In this document: in pieces, positions 9,901 through 17,970 of the stretch
Layout of the letters: each line of letters opens with the position of its first letter
Numbering within the stretch: the first letter of the stretch is position 1
DNA from: CBDFKF01 sp965248765
Lineage (GTDB): Bacteria > Pseudomonadota > Alphaproteobacteria > VGEJ01
DNA length: 64,000 bases
Direction: 5' to 3'
Assembly (NCBI GenBank): GCA_965248765.1
Contig: CBDFKF010000001.1
Location: 62,001 to 126,000 of the forward strand
Notes under the pieces: model-generated
What the model was told of the DNA's origin: nothing
What the model saw: the letters and a program-made list of their open reading frames with translations, nothing else
The model's database searches: none
Translations under genes and position numbers: made by a program

Positions 9901-10036
9901 CGCCCATCTAGGCGCCGCCGGTGTCGGGCCGGACGCGGTCAGTGAGAGGGAAGAGAAGATCCGGAACAGGATCGCCCAACACGATGAAAGGTACGCCGCC
10001 AAACGAGTGCGCCAGGGACGGGGATTGTCGATGTAG
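6920..10036 (+). pseudogene. traA: TraA-type conjugative relaxase/helicase, N-terminally truncated (C-terminal 1,038 residues)
   Basis: The frame resumes inside a TraA/MobF-like relaxase-helicase: LAREAGIPSRTLQYFLTRFG at the junction, Walker B AVLAVDEASMID, helicase motifs GDTAQLEAVD and YCSTVHAAQGRMA (UvrD-like motif), all in the first 340 residues. The relaxase domain and Walker A loop that should precede them are lost at the IS1182 junction. The remaining 650 or so residues are an Arg/Ala/Glu-rich helical tail made of about four degenerate repeats. GC content and Arg use are higher than in nearby genes, consistent with plasmid or ICE origin. There is no credible start codon with a ribosome-binding site; a long read-through frame survives but a working relaxase is not possible. 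Confidence 0.8.
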
Positions 10037-10220
10037 GCGCAGACCACCCGGCGTCGATGCACGCCGCCGGGTCTTACTACCGGCTGTCGCCCCGGGCCAA
10101 GAAGCGTCAGCAACAGGATGCTGAGACCGCCAGAGGCCTCTGGCGGGAATGGGTGCGCGCAGGGCAGGAGCCGGTCAAGCGGCCACTGCTCGACGGCATC
10201 GGGTATGGAGCGTGCGGAGC
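10037..10220. other. Unrecognised remnant between traA tail and ISNCY copy 1
   Basis: A short open frame on the plus strand starts at the ATG at 10057 (MHAAGSYYRLSPRAKKRQ) and runs into the IS without stopping. It is basic and helical but I do not recognise it; it may be the start of another plasmid/ICE gene that followed traA and was cut by the IS insertion at 10221. A CCAGAGGCCTCTGG palindrome lies at about 10133-10146. Confidence 0.35.
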
Positions 10221-11591
10221 TGTCACTAACACACGATATGTCCGGTTTATGTACCAGACGATCTGTCCGGATTTAGAAGCTCTCCAGGCTATGGAGGGTT
10301 TGGATGCGCCGGACAGAGCAGTTGCAGGGACTGAGATTGATGAAGTTCGAGGAGGTTTACGGCCGCACCCATCGGGGTTGCTTGAGCCAAGCCGAGGCGG
10401 CGGAGGTTCTCGGCGTTTCAGAGCGCACCTTCCGGCGCTGGCGCGACCGCTATGAGGCGGACGGCGCGGAAGGGCTCTACGATCGCCGTCTGGGCCGGGT
10501 CTCGGCGCGGCGCGCGGCGGTCAACGAGGTGACGGCGCTGTTGGCGCTGTTCGACACCCGCTACTGGGACTTCACCGCCAAGCACTTCCACGAGAAGCTG
10601 GTCGCGGACTATGCCTTCAAGCGCAGCTACAACTGGGTGCGGCTGAGCTTGCAGGCCCATGGGCGAAGACGGGCGGCGCCCAGGCGCGGGGCGCACCGGC
10701 GCAAGCGGCCGCGCCGCGCGCTGCCCGGCATGATGCTGCATCAAGACGGCTCAAGCCACGCGTGGGTCCCCGATCAGTGGTGGGACCTGATCGTCACCAT
10801 GGACGACATCACCAGTGAGATCTACTCGGCCTTCTTCGTCGCCGAAGAGGGCACGATGTCGAGCTTTCAGGGGGTGTCCGAGGCGATCCGGGCCAAGGGG
10901 CTGTTCTGCTCGCTCTATGCCGACCGCGCGGCCACTACTGGCACACCCCTGAGGCCGGCGGCACGGTCGACAAGGACAATCCGACCCAGTTCGGCCGCGC
11001 CCTGGCCCAGCTCGGCATCGAGCTGATCCCGGCCTACTCGCCCGAGGCAAGGGGGCGCTCGGAACGCATGTTCGCCACCCTGCAGAAGCGCCTGCCCCAG
11101 GAGCTCAGGCTCGCCGGCATCACCGACATGGCCCAGGCCAACCGCTTCCTCAAGGAGCTCTACCTGCCAGGCCACAACGCCCGCTTCGCGGTGCCGCCGG
11201 AAGCCGAGGGCACCGCCTTCGTGCCCTTCGCCGGTACCCTCGACGACATCCTCTGCGTGCAGCAGGAGCGCACCGTCTCCAACGACAACACCGTGCGCTA
11301 CAAACGCCTGGTGCTGGCGATCCCGCCCGACCGCCATCGCCGCCACTACGTCAAGGCAAGGGTCCGGGTCCACGAATACCCCGACCGCACCCTCGCCGTC
11401 TTCCATGGGCCGCGCTGCCTGGCCCGATACCAGGCCGACGGATCGCCCATCAACACAAGCCACAGACAGGCCGCGTGATCCGCTTCGACGCGACCGGCCA
11501 GTGGATAAGGGGACGGCCGCTCCGCGCCCCACCCCTTATCCACTGGCCCAACAACCACAACTGAAGCGGTCAATTCAGTTTGTTCTCGACA
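10221..11591 (+). mobile_element. ISNCY-family insertion sequence, copy 1 (degraded)
   Basis: Ends were set by comparing this copy with the nearly identical one at 16493-17889. Identity begins at TGTCACTAAC (10221) and ends at TTCTCGACA (11591); both tips read TGTC inward. Two lesions distinguish it from copy 2. One base is missing at about 10928, which frameshifts the transposase. A 25-base segment is missing near 11576, the product of deletion between two GGTCAATTCA direct repeats; it removes the outer CCGGTTTATGTACC motif of the right end. No target-site duplication is visible. The element should be immobile unless the intact copy acts in trans, and its right end is incomplete. Confidence 0.85.
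10304..11478 (+). pseudogene. ISNCY-family transposase, frameshifted
   Basis: Reads MRRTEQLQGLRLMKFEEVYG, then a HTH (LSQAEAAEVLGVSERTFRRW), then the rve-like catalytic core with MMLHQDGSSHAW and IVTMDD. After YADRA (about 10928) one C is missing relative to copy 2, so the frame runs into 30 nonsense residues and stops at 11026. The rest of the protein, GHYWHTPEAGG onwards through SPEARGRSERMF and the C-terminal domain, is intact in the next frame to 11478. Amino-acid differences from copy 2 are few (for example VNEV versus VDEV, MDDIT versus MDDTT), so the break is recent. Confidence 0.88.
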
Positions 11592-11627
11592 GTTATAAGG
11601 TCACAATCTGGCCGGCTCGCTCCGCGC

Positions 11628-13523
11628 TTATTCGCCGACCGGGGCTGCCGCCAGCGGCTGCGCCGAGCCCGGTTCCGCCCCCTCTTCCCTGGCCGCCTCG
11701 AGAATTTCGAGCTTCTCCTTGTACGCCGCCTCTTCCTGCTGGCGTGCCCACATGGCAGCGTAGTGGCCGCCAGTGGCGAGAAGTTGGTCGTGGCGCCCAC
11801 GTTCGACGAGGCGGCCATCCTCCATGACCAGGATCTCGTCGGCATCGACGACGGTCGACAGCCGGTGGGCGATGACCAGCGTCGAGCGCTCGGCCGAGAC
11901 CTCGCGCAAGGAAGCCTGGATCTCCTTCTCCGTGTGGGAATCGAGTGCCGAGGTGGCCTCGTCAAAGAGCAGAATCTGCGACCCCTTGAGGATGGTCCGG
12001 GCGATCGCCACACGTTGTTTCTCACCGCCCGATATCTTCAGCCCGCGTTCACCGACGATGGTGTCGTAGCGGTCGGGCAAACTGTCGATGAACTCGTGAA
12101 TACGGGCAAGACCGGCCGCCTCTTGAACCTCGGCATCGCTCGCCGACGGTCGGCCGTACCGGATGTTGTAGCCGATGGTCTCGTTGAACAGCACTGTGTC
12201 CTGGGGAACCACGCCGATGGCCGAGCGGAGGCTCGCCTGAGTCACCTCACGCAGGTCTTGGCCGTCGATGCATATCGCGCCGCTGGTGACGTCGTAGAAG
12301 CGGTACAAGAGGCGCGAGATGGTCGATTTGCCGGCACCGCTTGCGCCCACGATCGCCACCGTCGTGCCGGGGCGCACCGTGAACGAGAGATCGTCGAGGA
12401 TCGGCCGGCACGGGTCGTAGCCGAAGCTCACATGTTCGAACGTGATCTCGCCGTGCGGCACCGATAGGGGCCGGGCATCGGGCTCATCGACAACCTCCGC
12501 GCCCAGCAGTAGAAGCTCGAACATCTTCTCCATATCGACGAGCGATTGCTTGATCTCGCGATAGACGAAGCCCAGGAAATCGAGCGGGCGCGACAGCTGC
12601 ATCAGAAACGCGTTGACCAGCACGAAATCGCCGATCGTCAGATCATCGGCGACGACGCCGAAGGCGGCCATGATCATGACGATGGCAACGCCGGTGGCCA
12701 TGATTATGCCCTGGCCGATGTTGAGGACCGAGAGCGAGGTGTAGCTCTTGACCGCGGCGGCCTCGTAGCCGGCCATGGCCTTGTCGTACCGCGCGGCCTC
12801 GTGGGCTTCGTTGCCGAAGTACTTGACCGTCTCGTAGTTCAGAAGGCTGTCGATTGCCTTGGTGTTCGCCTCGCTGTCCTTGGCATTCATTGTGCGGCGG
12901 AACTTGATCCGCCATTCGGTGACGGTGAGCGTAAAGGCGATGTAGGTGGCGATGGTGAGGAACGTTACGACCGCGAATCGCCAGTCCAAGCGATCGAGCA
13001 GGATGCCGCAGACGAGCGCGACCTCGACCAGCGTCGGCAGCACGTTGAACAGGGTGAACGTCAGCAGGAACTGGATGCCCTTGGTGCCGCGTTCAATGAC
13101 ACGCGACAATCCGCCCGTCTGACGATCGAGATGGAAGCGCAACGACAGGCGATGCAGGTGGGTGAAGGTGCGCAGCGCGACCGAGCGAATGGCTCGTTGT
13201 GCGACCTTGGCGAAGACCGCATCGCGGAGCTCGGAGCAGGCGCGTGAGAGCAACAACACGGCGCCGTAGGCGACGATCAGCGCAACCGGTGCCGCAATCG
13301 GCTCCGCTTCCTTCGGTGTCAGCTCATCCACCGCGCGAGCAAGCAGGATCGGCACATAGACGGCCGCCACCTTCGAGGCGATGATGAAAGCGAGCGCCAG
13401 CGCGACGCGCGCCCGCATTTCGAGCTGGCCGACCGGCCACAGATAGGGAACCAATGTCCACAGCGTCTGAAGATGGGAGCGGCCCGGCGTCTCGGACTGC
13501 GTGTCGAAGGTGCGCGCCGTCAT
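11628..13523 (-). CDS. Atm1-type ABC exporter (fused permease-ATPase)
   Basis: A 631-residue half-transporter: six-helix ABC membrane domain in residues about 30-330, then an ATPase domain with Walker A GASGAGKST, signature ISGGEKQRVAIART, Walker B ILLFDEATSALD and H-loop IAHRLS. The permease text (KDSEANTKAIDSLLNYETVK, YFGNEAHEAARYDKAM) is characteristic of the ABCB7/Atm1/HMT1 group, which exports glutathione-linked sulfur or metal conjugates and supports Fe-S and metal homeostasis. It lies between the two inverted ISNCY copies but looks complete. The next gene upstream is 79 bases away on the same strand. Confidence 0.92.
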   Translation of the reverse strand: MTARTFDTQSETPGRSHLQTLWTLVPYLWPVGQLEMRARVALALAFIIASKVAAVYVPILLARAVDELTPKEAEPIAAPVALIVAYGAVLLLSRACSELRDAVFAKVAQRAIRSVALRTFTHLHRLSLRFHLDRQTGGLSRVIERGTKGIQFLLTFTLFNVLPTLVEVALVCGILLDRLDWRFAVVTFLTIATYIAFTLTVTEWRIKFRRTMNAKDSEANTKAIDSLLNYETVKYFGNEAHEAARYDKAMAGYEAAAVKSYTSLSVLNIGQGIIMATGVAIVMIMAAFGVVADDLTIGDFVLVNAFLMQLSRPLDFLGFVYREIKQSLVDMEKMFELLLLGAEVVDEPDARPLSVPHGEITFEHVSFGYDPCRPILDDLSFTVRPGTTVAIVGASGAGKSTISRLLYRFYDVTSGAICIDGQDLREVTQASLRSAIGVVPQDTVLFNETIGYNIRYGRPSASDAEVQEAAGLARIHEFIDSLPDRYDTIVGERGLKISGGEKQRVAIARTILKGSQILLFDEATSALDSHTEKEIQASLREVSAERSTLVIAHRLSTVVDADEILVMEDGRLVERGRHDQLLATGGHYAAMWARQQEEAAYKEKLEILEAAREEGAEPGSAQPLAAAPVGE

Positions 13524-13602
13524 GATCCCATTACATAGGAATTCCGGGGGCCGATTGCTCGTCTCGGAGGAGTTGGACGAGCGGTGCGGCGAACGGCTCT
13601 GG

Positions 13603-15078
13603 CTACTCCGTTCGCGGTAGCGTGAAGACCTGGCCGGGGTAAATCAGATCGGGATCGCTGATCTGATCGCTGTTGGCCAGATAGATGATGGTGAACCAAA
13701 TGCCGCGGCCGTAGGCGCGGCGGGCGATGCGCCACAAGCTGTTGCCGGGCTGGACGATGACTTGCCCGGAGGTAAGCTGAATGTCGTCGGGAGCGGCGCG
13801 GCTGAACGGCATTTCGAAGCTCGCGGTGACCGTCCCTGCCTCGGATACCTCTTCTACCCGCAGTGCGTGCCGCCCGACCTCAACCTCCCCTTCAGGCACG
13901 AGCTGCCAAGTGCCCTCGGCCGACCGGGCGACACCGATGGCGATGTCGTCGTCGACGTAGGCGCGCACAGTCGTCCCCGGTGTGGTGCTGCCGGAAAGGA
14001 CGATGTTGCCTTCGGTATCGTAGTCGATGATCTCGAGACGAAAACCGGCCTGGTCAGCGGTATCGCCTGAAACCGGTGCTTGCAGCACCTTGATCGGCCC
14101 CTCGCCGTCGCGCGGCATCAGCACCGCGAGCGCCTCTGTCTGGGGGCGGCGCGCCTCGCCCACGGTCCCGGCCGTATCGGCGCCAAGCTGCAGCTCAGTC
14201 TCAGCACCGCTTTCCAGCTCGATGGGGGCCCTCGCCTCCGCTTCAGGCGCGGCGTCAACGGCGGCAGTCACCACCGCCGCTTCCGTGGCGGGCGCCGCCG
14301 GCTCCGGCTCAACCTCACTGATTCCCTCTTGCGCCGTCGCCACATCGGGCTCCGGCTCGGGCGTCTCGGCCGCTACCGCGCGCGGGGCGCGGTCGGGAAC
14401 GTCGATAACCACCACCGAATCGGAGAGCACCGGGGACGCATTCCCCGCAGTCGCCGAGAGATCGAGCTCAGCGGGGCCAGAGGCCAGCGGCTGATCGGGG
14501 ATCGCCACCCACTCGCCCCGCCTATCGGCTATTACCGTCGCCACGACCTGGCGGTCAACGCGTACCGCTACTTCAGCGCCCGGCTCGGCGCGGCCGGCGA
14601 TCACCGCGCGGCCGCTTTGATCGATCCGGACAACGTCGAACGTCGGCGCCACAGTCTCCGCCGCGCCCACCGGCTCCGAGGCCGGCGCCTCCTCGGTCAA
14701 AGCGGCGACTTCCTGGTCGGCAGGCGCCGTCATGGCCGGGCCCTCGGCGGTCTCGAGCTCCTCGCGCGGGACCACGCGCGGCTCGCTCGCCGTTTCGGCC
14801 GGCTGCGGTGCCAGCTCGGCTACTTCGTCCCCCGGAGCGGGCTCGGGCGGCGTCTCGGGCGCGACCGTGGCGGTCTGGCCTGCCGTCTCGTCGGTGGCGA
14901 CCGGCTCATGGTCGGCGCCAGGTGTGGCGTCCGCAGGCTCGCTCAGCTCGGAGATCGTCTCAAGCGGCTCAGGCTGATCTTCATCGGTCGGAACGAAGAC
15001 TAGGACCGCGATGATGATGATCGCGAGAACGACGATGACTGCGACGATATTGCGCACAAACGTGGCCTTCGAGCCCAA
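13603..15078 (-). CDS. LysM-domain membrane-anchored protein with long acidic Pro/Ala-rich linker
   Basis: A 491-residue protein with one N-terminal membrane anchor (IVAVIVVLAIIIIAVLVFV, about residues 11-29) and no cleavage site, so the bulk is periplasmic. Residues 35-140 and 230-310 are Glu/Pro/Ala/Thr-rich and probably disordered. Between and after them are two short Ig-like beta segments (DVVRIDQSGRAVIAGRAEPG and LEIIDYDTEGNIVLSG), each with a G-T/A-V-R-V/A-Y/R-VD pattern. The C-terminal 50 residues form a LysM domain (VIVQPGNSLWRIARRAYGRG), which binds peptidoglycan. Proteins of this build are common in Rhodospirillales; a cell-wall scaffold or spacer role is an inference. Confidence 0.82.
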   Translation of the reverse strand: MGSKATFVRNIVAVIVVLAIIIIAVLVFVPTDEDQPEPLETISELSEPADATPGADHEPVATDETAGQTATVAPETPPEPAPGDEVAELAPQPAETASEPRVVPREELETAEGPAMTAPADQEVAALTEEAPASEPVGAAETVAPTFDVVRIDQSGRAVIAGRAEPGAEVAVRVDRQVVATVIADRRGEWVAIPDQPLASGPAELDLSATAGNASPVLSDSVVVIDVPDRAPRAVAAETPEPEPDVATAQEGISEVEPEPAAPATEAAVVTAAVDAAPEAEARAPIELESGAETELQLGADTAGTVGEARRPQTEALAVLMPRDGEGPIKVLQAPVSGDTADQAGFRLEIIDYDTEGNIVLSGSTTPGTTVRAYVDDDIAIGVARSAEGTWQLVPEGEVEVGRHALRVEEVSEAGTVTASFEMPFSRAAPDDIQLTSGQVIVQPGNSLWRIARRAYGRGIWFTIIYLANSDQISDPDLIYPGQVFTLPRTE

Positions 15079-15178
15079 CCCACGCGCCCCGTGATGGCTA
15101 AACCTAGTACGTGCTCAGGTGACTGGCAATGCGAGGCGCCGAGGCGTCGCTGCCGCTCGCGCCGGCCGAATGGGGGGC

Positions 15179-16060
15179 TCAGCGCCGGCCGGGTACGACG
15201 TTCTCGATCGCTGGCAACCACTTGAGATAGGCGGCGATCGCTTTGAGATCGTCTTCGCTCAGGTACTTCAGACCATGCTTGATCGCTTCGGCCATCGAGC
15301 CCTGCACGTTGTCCCAGTTCGGCTTGAATCCAGTCTGGAGCAAGTGAACGATGGCGGTCTCGCTCCAGCGGCCGATGCCGGTCTTGTCGGGGGTGATGTT
15401 CGGTACCCGCTCGTTGTCGGGCCCGTTTGCGTTGCCTGCAAAATGCTCGCTCGTGACCGTGGCGCCGAAGGGATTACGTGGGGTGTGGCACTCGCCGCAG
15501 TGGGCCTGCGCCACGACCAGGTACGCGCCACGATTGACCGTATCGGAGGAATCCGGATCGGGCGTGAAGGGCCCTTGCTCAAAGAACAGCAGCTTCCACC
15601 CGAGCATCAGCAAGCGGATGTTGAACGGGAAGCCGAGGTCGTGTCCGCGGTTCTCCTTCGCCACCGGTTCGCGCGAGAAGAGATACGCCTTGAGCGCGAG
15701 CACATCTTCGTCGTTCATGAACGTGTATGAGGTGTAGGGAAATGCGGGGTAGTAGTGGCCGCCGTCGGGACTTACGCCCTCGCGTAGGGCGCGCAGGAAG
15801 TCCTGATCCGACCACGATCCGATGCCGGTCTCCTTATCTGGCGTGATGTTCGGTGTATAGAAGGTGCCGAAGGGCGTCTTGAGGGCACGGCCGCCGGCCA
15901 ATTCCGCGCCGTCGTTGGCAACATCGGTATGGCAGCTGATGTAGCCGGCCGCACGAAGCACGTATTCGCCATCGGCGATCGATGCCTCGTCAGCCGATGC
16001 GCTGCCGAGCGCCAGCCAGATGGCGAAAAGCGCCCCAACAAAAAAGTGGCGCGGATTCTT
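15179..16060 (-). pseudogene. Diheme cytochrome c, probably decayed
   Basis: The body reads as a diheme c-type cytochrome: LAGGRALKTPFGTFYTPNIT, a second intact heme motif (CGECHTP), and the matching downstream PNITPDKTGIGRWSE. Two defects suggest loss of function. The first heme site reads AAGYISCHTD, where the family has AAGCISCHTD, so the first heme-attaching Cys is Tyr (one TGC to TAC change). A good signal peptide (FFVGALFAIWLALGSASA) precedes it in frame, but no ATG, GTG or TTG starts it before about 16048; adding one G to the GGGG run at 16033-16036 would join it to the neighbouring frame. The only in-frame start is the GTG at 15961, which would drop the signal peptide. Confidence 0.72.
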
Positions 16061-16132
16061 ATGGCATCCGCGCCACCATATGGTATCCGACGCTCGGACG
16101 GGAACCCCCCGCCGCGAGCGTGGGGCGAATCG

Positions 16133-16210
16133 CTACTGCTGCTTCTTGCGGAAAGCGTCGTGGCAGGTGCCGCAGTTTTCCCCGACAGCGCCGAGAGCGG
16201 CGCCGATCTG
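16133..16210 (-). pseudogene. Cytochrome c' / c556-type C-terminal fragment
   Basis: The last 25 codons of a cytochrome c' family gene remain: QIGAALGAVGENCGTCHDAF then RKKQQ and a TAG at 16133-16135. A CxxCH heme site about ten residues before the C-terminus is diagnostic of this family. Everything upstream has been replaced at about 16210 by a metH fragment on the opposite strand. It sits just ahead of the diheme cytochrome, suggesting the two were once an operon. Confidence 0.72.
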
Positions 16211-16212
16211 AC

Positions 16213-16473
16213 CTGGTGCCGTGCGCCAAGATCCTGGAAACCGTGGAGCAAGAGCACGCTGACATGATCGGTCTCTCCGGTCTCATCACGCCGAGCCTCG
16301 AGGAGATGTCCTACGTCGCTGGCGAGATGACGCGCCAAGGGCTCAAGGTGCCCCTGCTGATCGGCGGCGCGACAACGAGCAAGGTCCATACAGCCGTCAA
16401 GATTGCGCCGAACTACGAGGGCCCGGTCGTCTACGTGCCCGATGCTTCGCGCGCCGTCGGGCAGCTTTCCTCA
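16213..16473 (+). pseudogene. metH: Methionine synthase (MetH) cobalamin-binding domain fragment
   Basis: An isolated stretch of about 85 codons matches the cobalamin-binding part of MetH: LVPCAKILETVEQEHADMIG, LSGLITPSLEEMSYVA, LLIGGATTSKVHTAVKIAP and GPVVYVPDASRAVG. The histidine that ligands cobalt would lie just upstream and is missing, as are all other MetH domains. The left edge abuts the cytochrome c' tail on the other strand; the right edge is about 20 bases before the ISNCY tip. It is a displaced fragment rather than a gene. Confidence 0.85.
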
Positions 16474-16492
16474 AGGCGTCAGTGCCAGGGCT

Positions 16493-17889
16493 TGTCGAGA
16501 ACAAACTGAATTGACCGGTTTATGTACCATATGAATTGACCGCTTCAGTTGTGGTTGTTGGGCCAGTGGATAAGGGGTCGGGCGCGGAGCGGCCGTCCCC
16601 TTATCCACTGGCCGGTCGCGTCGAAGCGGATCACGCGGCCTGTCTGTGGCTTGTGTTGATGGGCGATCCGTCGGCCTGGTATCGGGCCAGGCAGCGCGGC
16701 CCATGGAAGACGGCGAGGGTGCGGTCGGGGTATTCGTGGACCCGGACCCTTGCCTTGACGTAGTGGCGGCGATGGCGGTCGGGCGGGATCGCCAGCACCA
16801 GGCGTTTGTAGCGCACGGTGTTGTCGTTGGAGACGGTGCGCTCCTGCTGCACGCAGAGGATGTCGTCGAGGGTACCGGCGAAGGGCACGAAGGCGGTGCC
16901 CTCGGCTTCCGGCGGCACCGCGAAGCGGGCGTTGTGGCCTGGCAGGTAGAGTTCCTTGAGGAAGCGGTTGGCCTGGGCCATGTCGGTGATGCCGGCGAGC
17001 CTGAGCTCCTGGGGCAGGCGCTTCTGCAGGGTGGCGAACATGCGTTCCGAGCGCCCCCTTGCCTCGGGCGAGTAGGCCGGGATCAGCTCGATGCCGAGCT
17101 GGGCCAGGGCGCGGCCGAACTGGGTCGGATTGTCCTTGTCGACCGTGCCGCCGGCCTCAGGGGTGTGCCAGTAGTGGCCGGCGCGGTCGGCATAGAGCGA
17201 GCAGAACAGCCCCTTGGCCCGGATCGCCTCGGACACCCCCTGAAAGCTCGACATCGTGCCCTCTTCGGCGACGAAGAAGGCCGAGTAGATCTCACTGGTG
17301 GTGTCGTCCATGGTGACGATCAGGTCCCACCACTGATCGGGGACCCACGCGTGGCTTGAGCCGTCTTGATGCAGCATCATGCCGGGCAGCGCGCGGCGCG
17401 GCCGCTTGCGCCGGTGCGCCCCGCGCCTGGGCGCCGCCCGTCTTCGCCCATGGGCCTGCAAGCTCAGCCGCACCCAGTTGTAGCTGCGCTTGAAGGCATA
17501 GTCCGCGACCAGCTTCTCGTGGAAGTGCTTGGCGGTGAAGTCCCAGTAGCGGGTGTCGAACAGCGCCAACAGCGCCGTCACCTCGTCGACCGCCGCGCGC
17601 CGCGCCGAGACCCGGCCCAGACGGCGATCGTAGAGCCCTTCCGCGCCGTCCGCCTCATAGCGGTCGCGCCAGCGCCGGAAGGTGCGCTCTGAAACGCCGA
17701 GAACCTCCGCCGCCTCGGCTTGGCTCAAGCAACCCCGATGGGTGCGGCCGTAAACCTCCTCGAACTTCATCAATCTCAGTCCCTGCAACTGCTCTGTCCG
17801 GCGCATCCAAACCCTCCATAGCCTGGAGAGCTTCTAAATCCGGACAGATCGTCTGGTACATAAACCGGACATATCGTGTGTTAGTGACA
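16493..17889 (-). mobile_element. ISNCY-family insertion sequence, copy 2 (intact)
   Basis: A 1,397-base element, inverted relative to copy 1. The tips read TGTCGAGAACAAACTGAATT (left, plus strand) and TGTCACTAACACACGATATG (right, inward). Inside each tip is CCGGTTTATGTACCA, and the CCGG core recurs about 24 bases further in (TGTCCGG...TGTCCGG; TGACCGG...TGACCGC), giving two probable transposase-binding repeats per end. The transposase gene is complete. Flanks (GCCAGGGCT and CGTCGCGAT) show no target-site duplication, which suggests later rearrangement. It ends 81 bases before the uvrA start codon. Confidence 0.88.
16631..17806 (-). CDS. ISNCY-family transposase, intact
   Basis: A 391-residue transposase: HTH at about residues 25-50 (AAEVLGVSERTFRRWRDRYE), linker, then an rve-type integrase core (residues about 135-265) with MMLHQDGSSHAWVPDQWW, LIVTMDDTTSEIYS and SPEARGRSERMFATLQKRLP. 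The acidic triad is probably Asp in LHQDGS or TMDD, Asp in YADRAGHYW and Glu in SPEARG, as in DDE integrases; I cannot confirm alignment by eye. The C-terminal domain (VQQERTVSNDNTVRYKRLVL) is typical of ISNCY/ISDol1-like enzymes. It could act in trans on copy 1. Confidence 0.9.
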   Translation of the reverse strand: MRRTEQLQGLRLMKFEEVYGRTHRGCLSQAEAAEVLGVSERTFRRWRDRYEADGAEGLYDRRLGRVSARRAAVDEVTALLALFDTRYWDFTAKHFHEKLVADYAFKRSYNWVRLSLQAHGRRRAAPRRGAHRRKRPRRALPGMMLHQDGSSHAWVPDQWWDLIVTMDDTTSEIYSAFFVAEEGTMSSFQGVSEAIRAKGLFCSLYADRAGHYWHTPEAGGTVDKDNPTQFGRALAQLGIELIPAYSPEARGRSERMFATLQKRLPQELRLAGITDMAQANRFLKELYLPGHNARFAVPPEAEGTAFVPFAGTLDDILCVQQERTVSNDNTVRYKRLVLAIPPDRHRRHYVKARVRVHEYPDRTLAVFHGPRCLARYQADGSPINTSHRQAA

Positions 17890-17970
17890 CGTCGCGATTC
17901 ACGAGTGGCATTCGGCGACCCCAAGGACCTATCATGGTCCACCCCACCAGATCGCGTTCATCCGGCGTTC

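Noticed and set aside
14080..15003. A 307-codon plus-strand frame opposite the LysM gene
   Set aside because: Arg/Gly-rich shadow of a Pro/Glu-rich low-complexity coding region.
15772..16389. A 205-codon minus-strand frame crossing the cytochrome and metH junctions
   Set aside because: It traverses three unrelated segments and resembles none of them; the real signals lie in other frames.
16213..16473. A free-standing corrinoid protein
   Set aside because: The segment lacks the cobalt-ligand histidine region and helical cap, has no start, and abuts junctions on both sides; it is a fragment of metH.
10221..17889. A functional composite transposon carrying the Atm1 gene
   Set aside because: No outer target duplication was found and one end of copy 1 is deleted, so movement as a unit is not supported.
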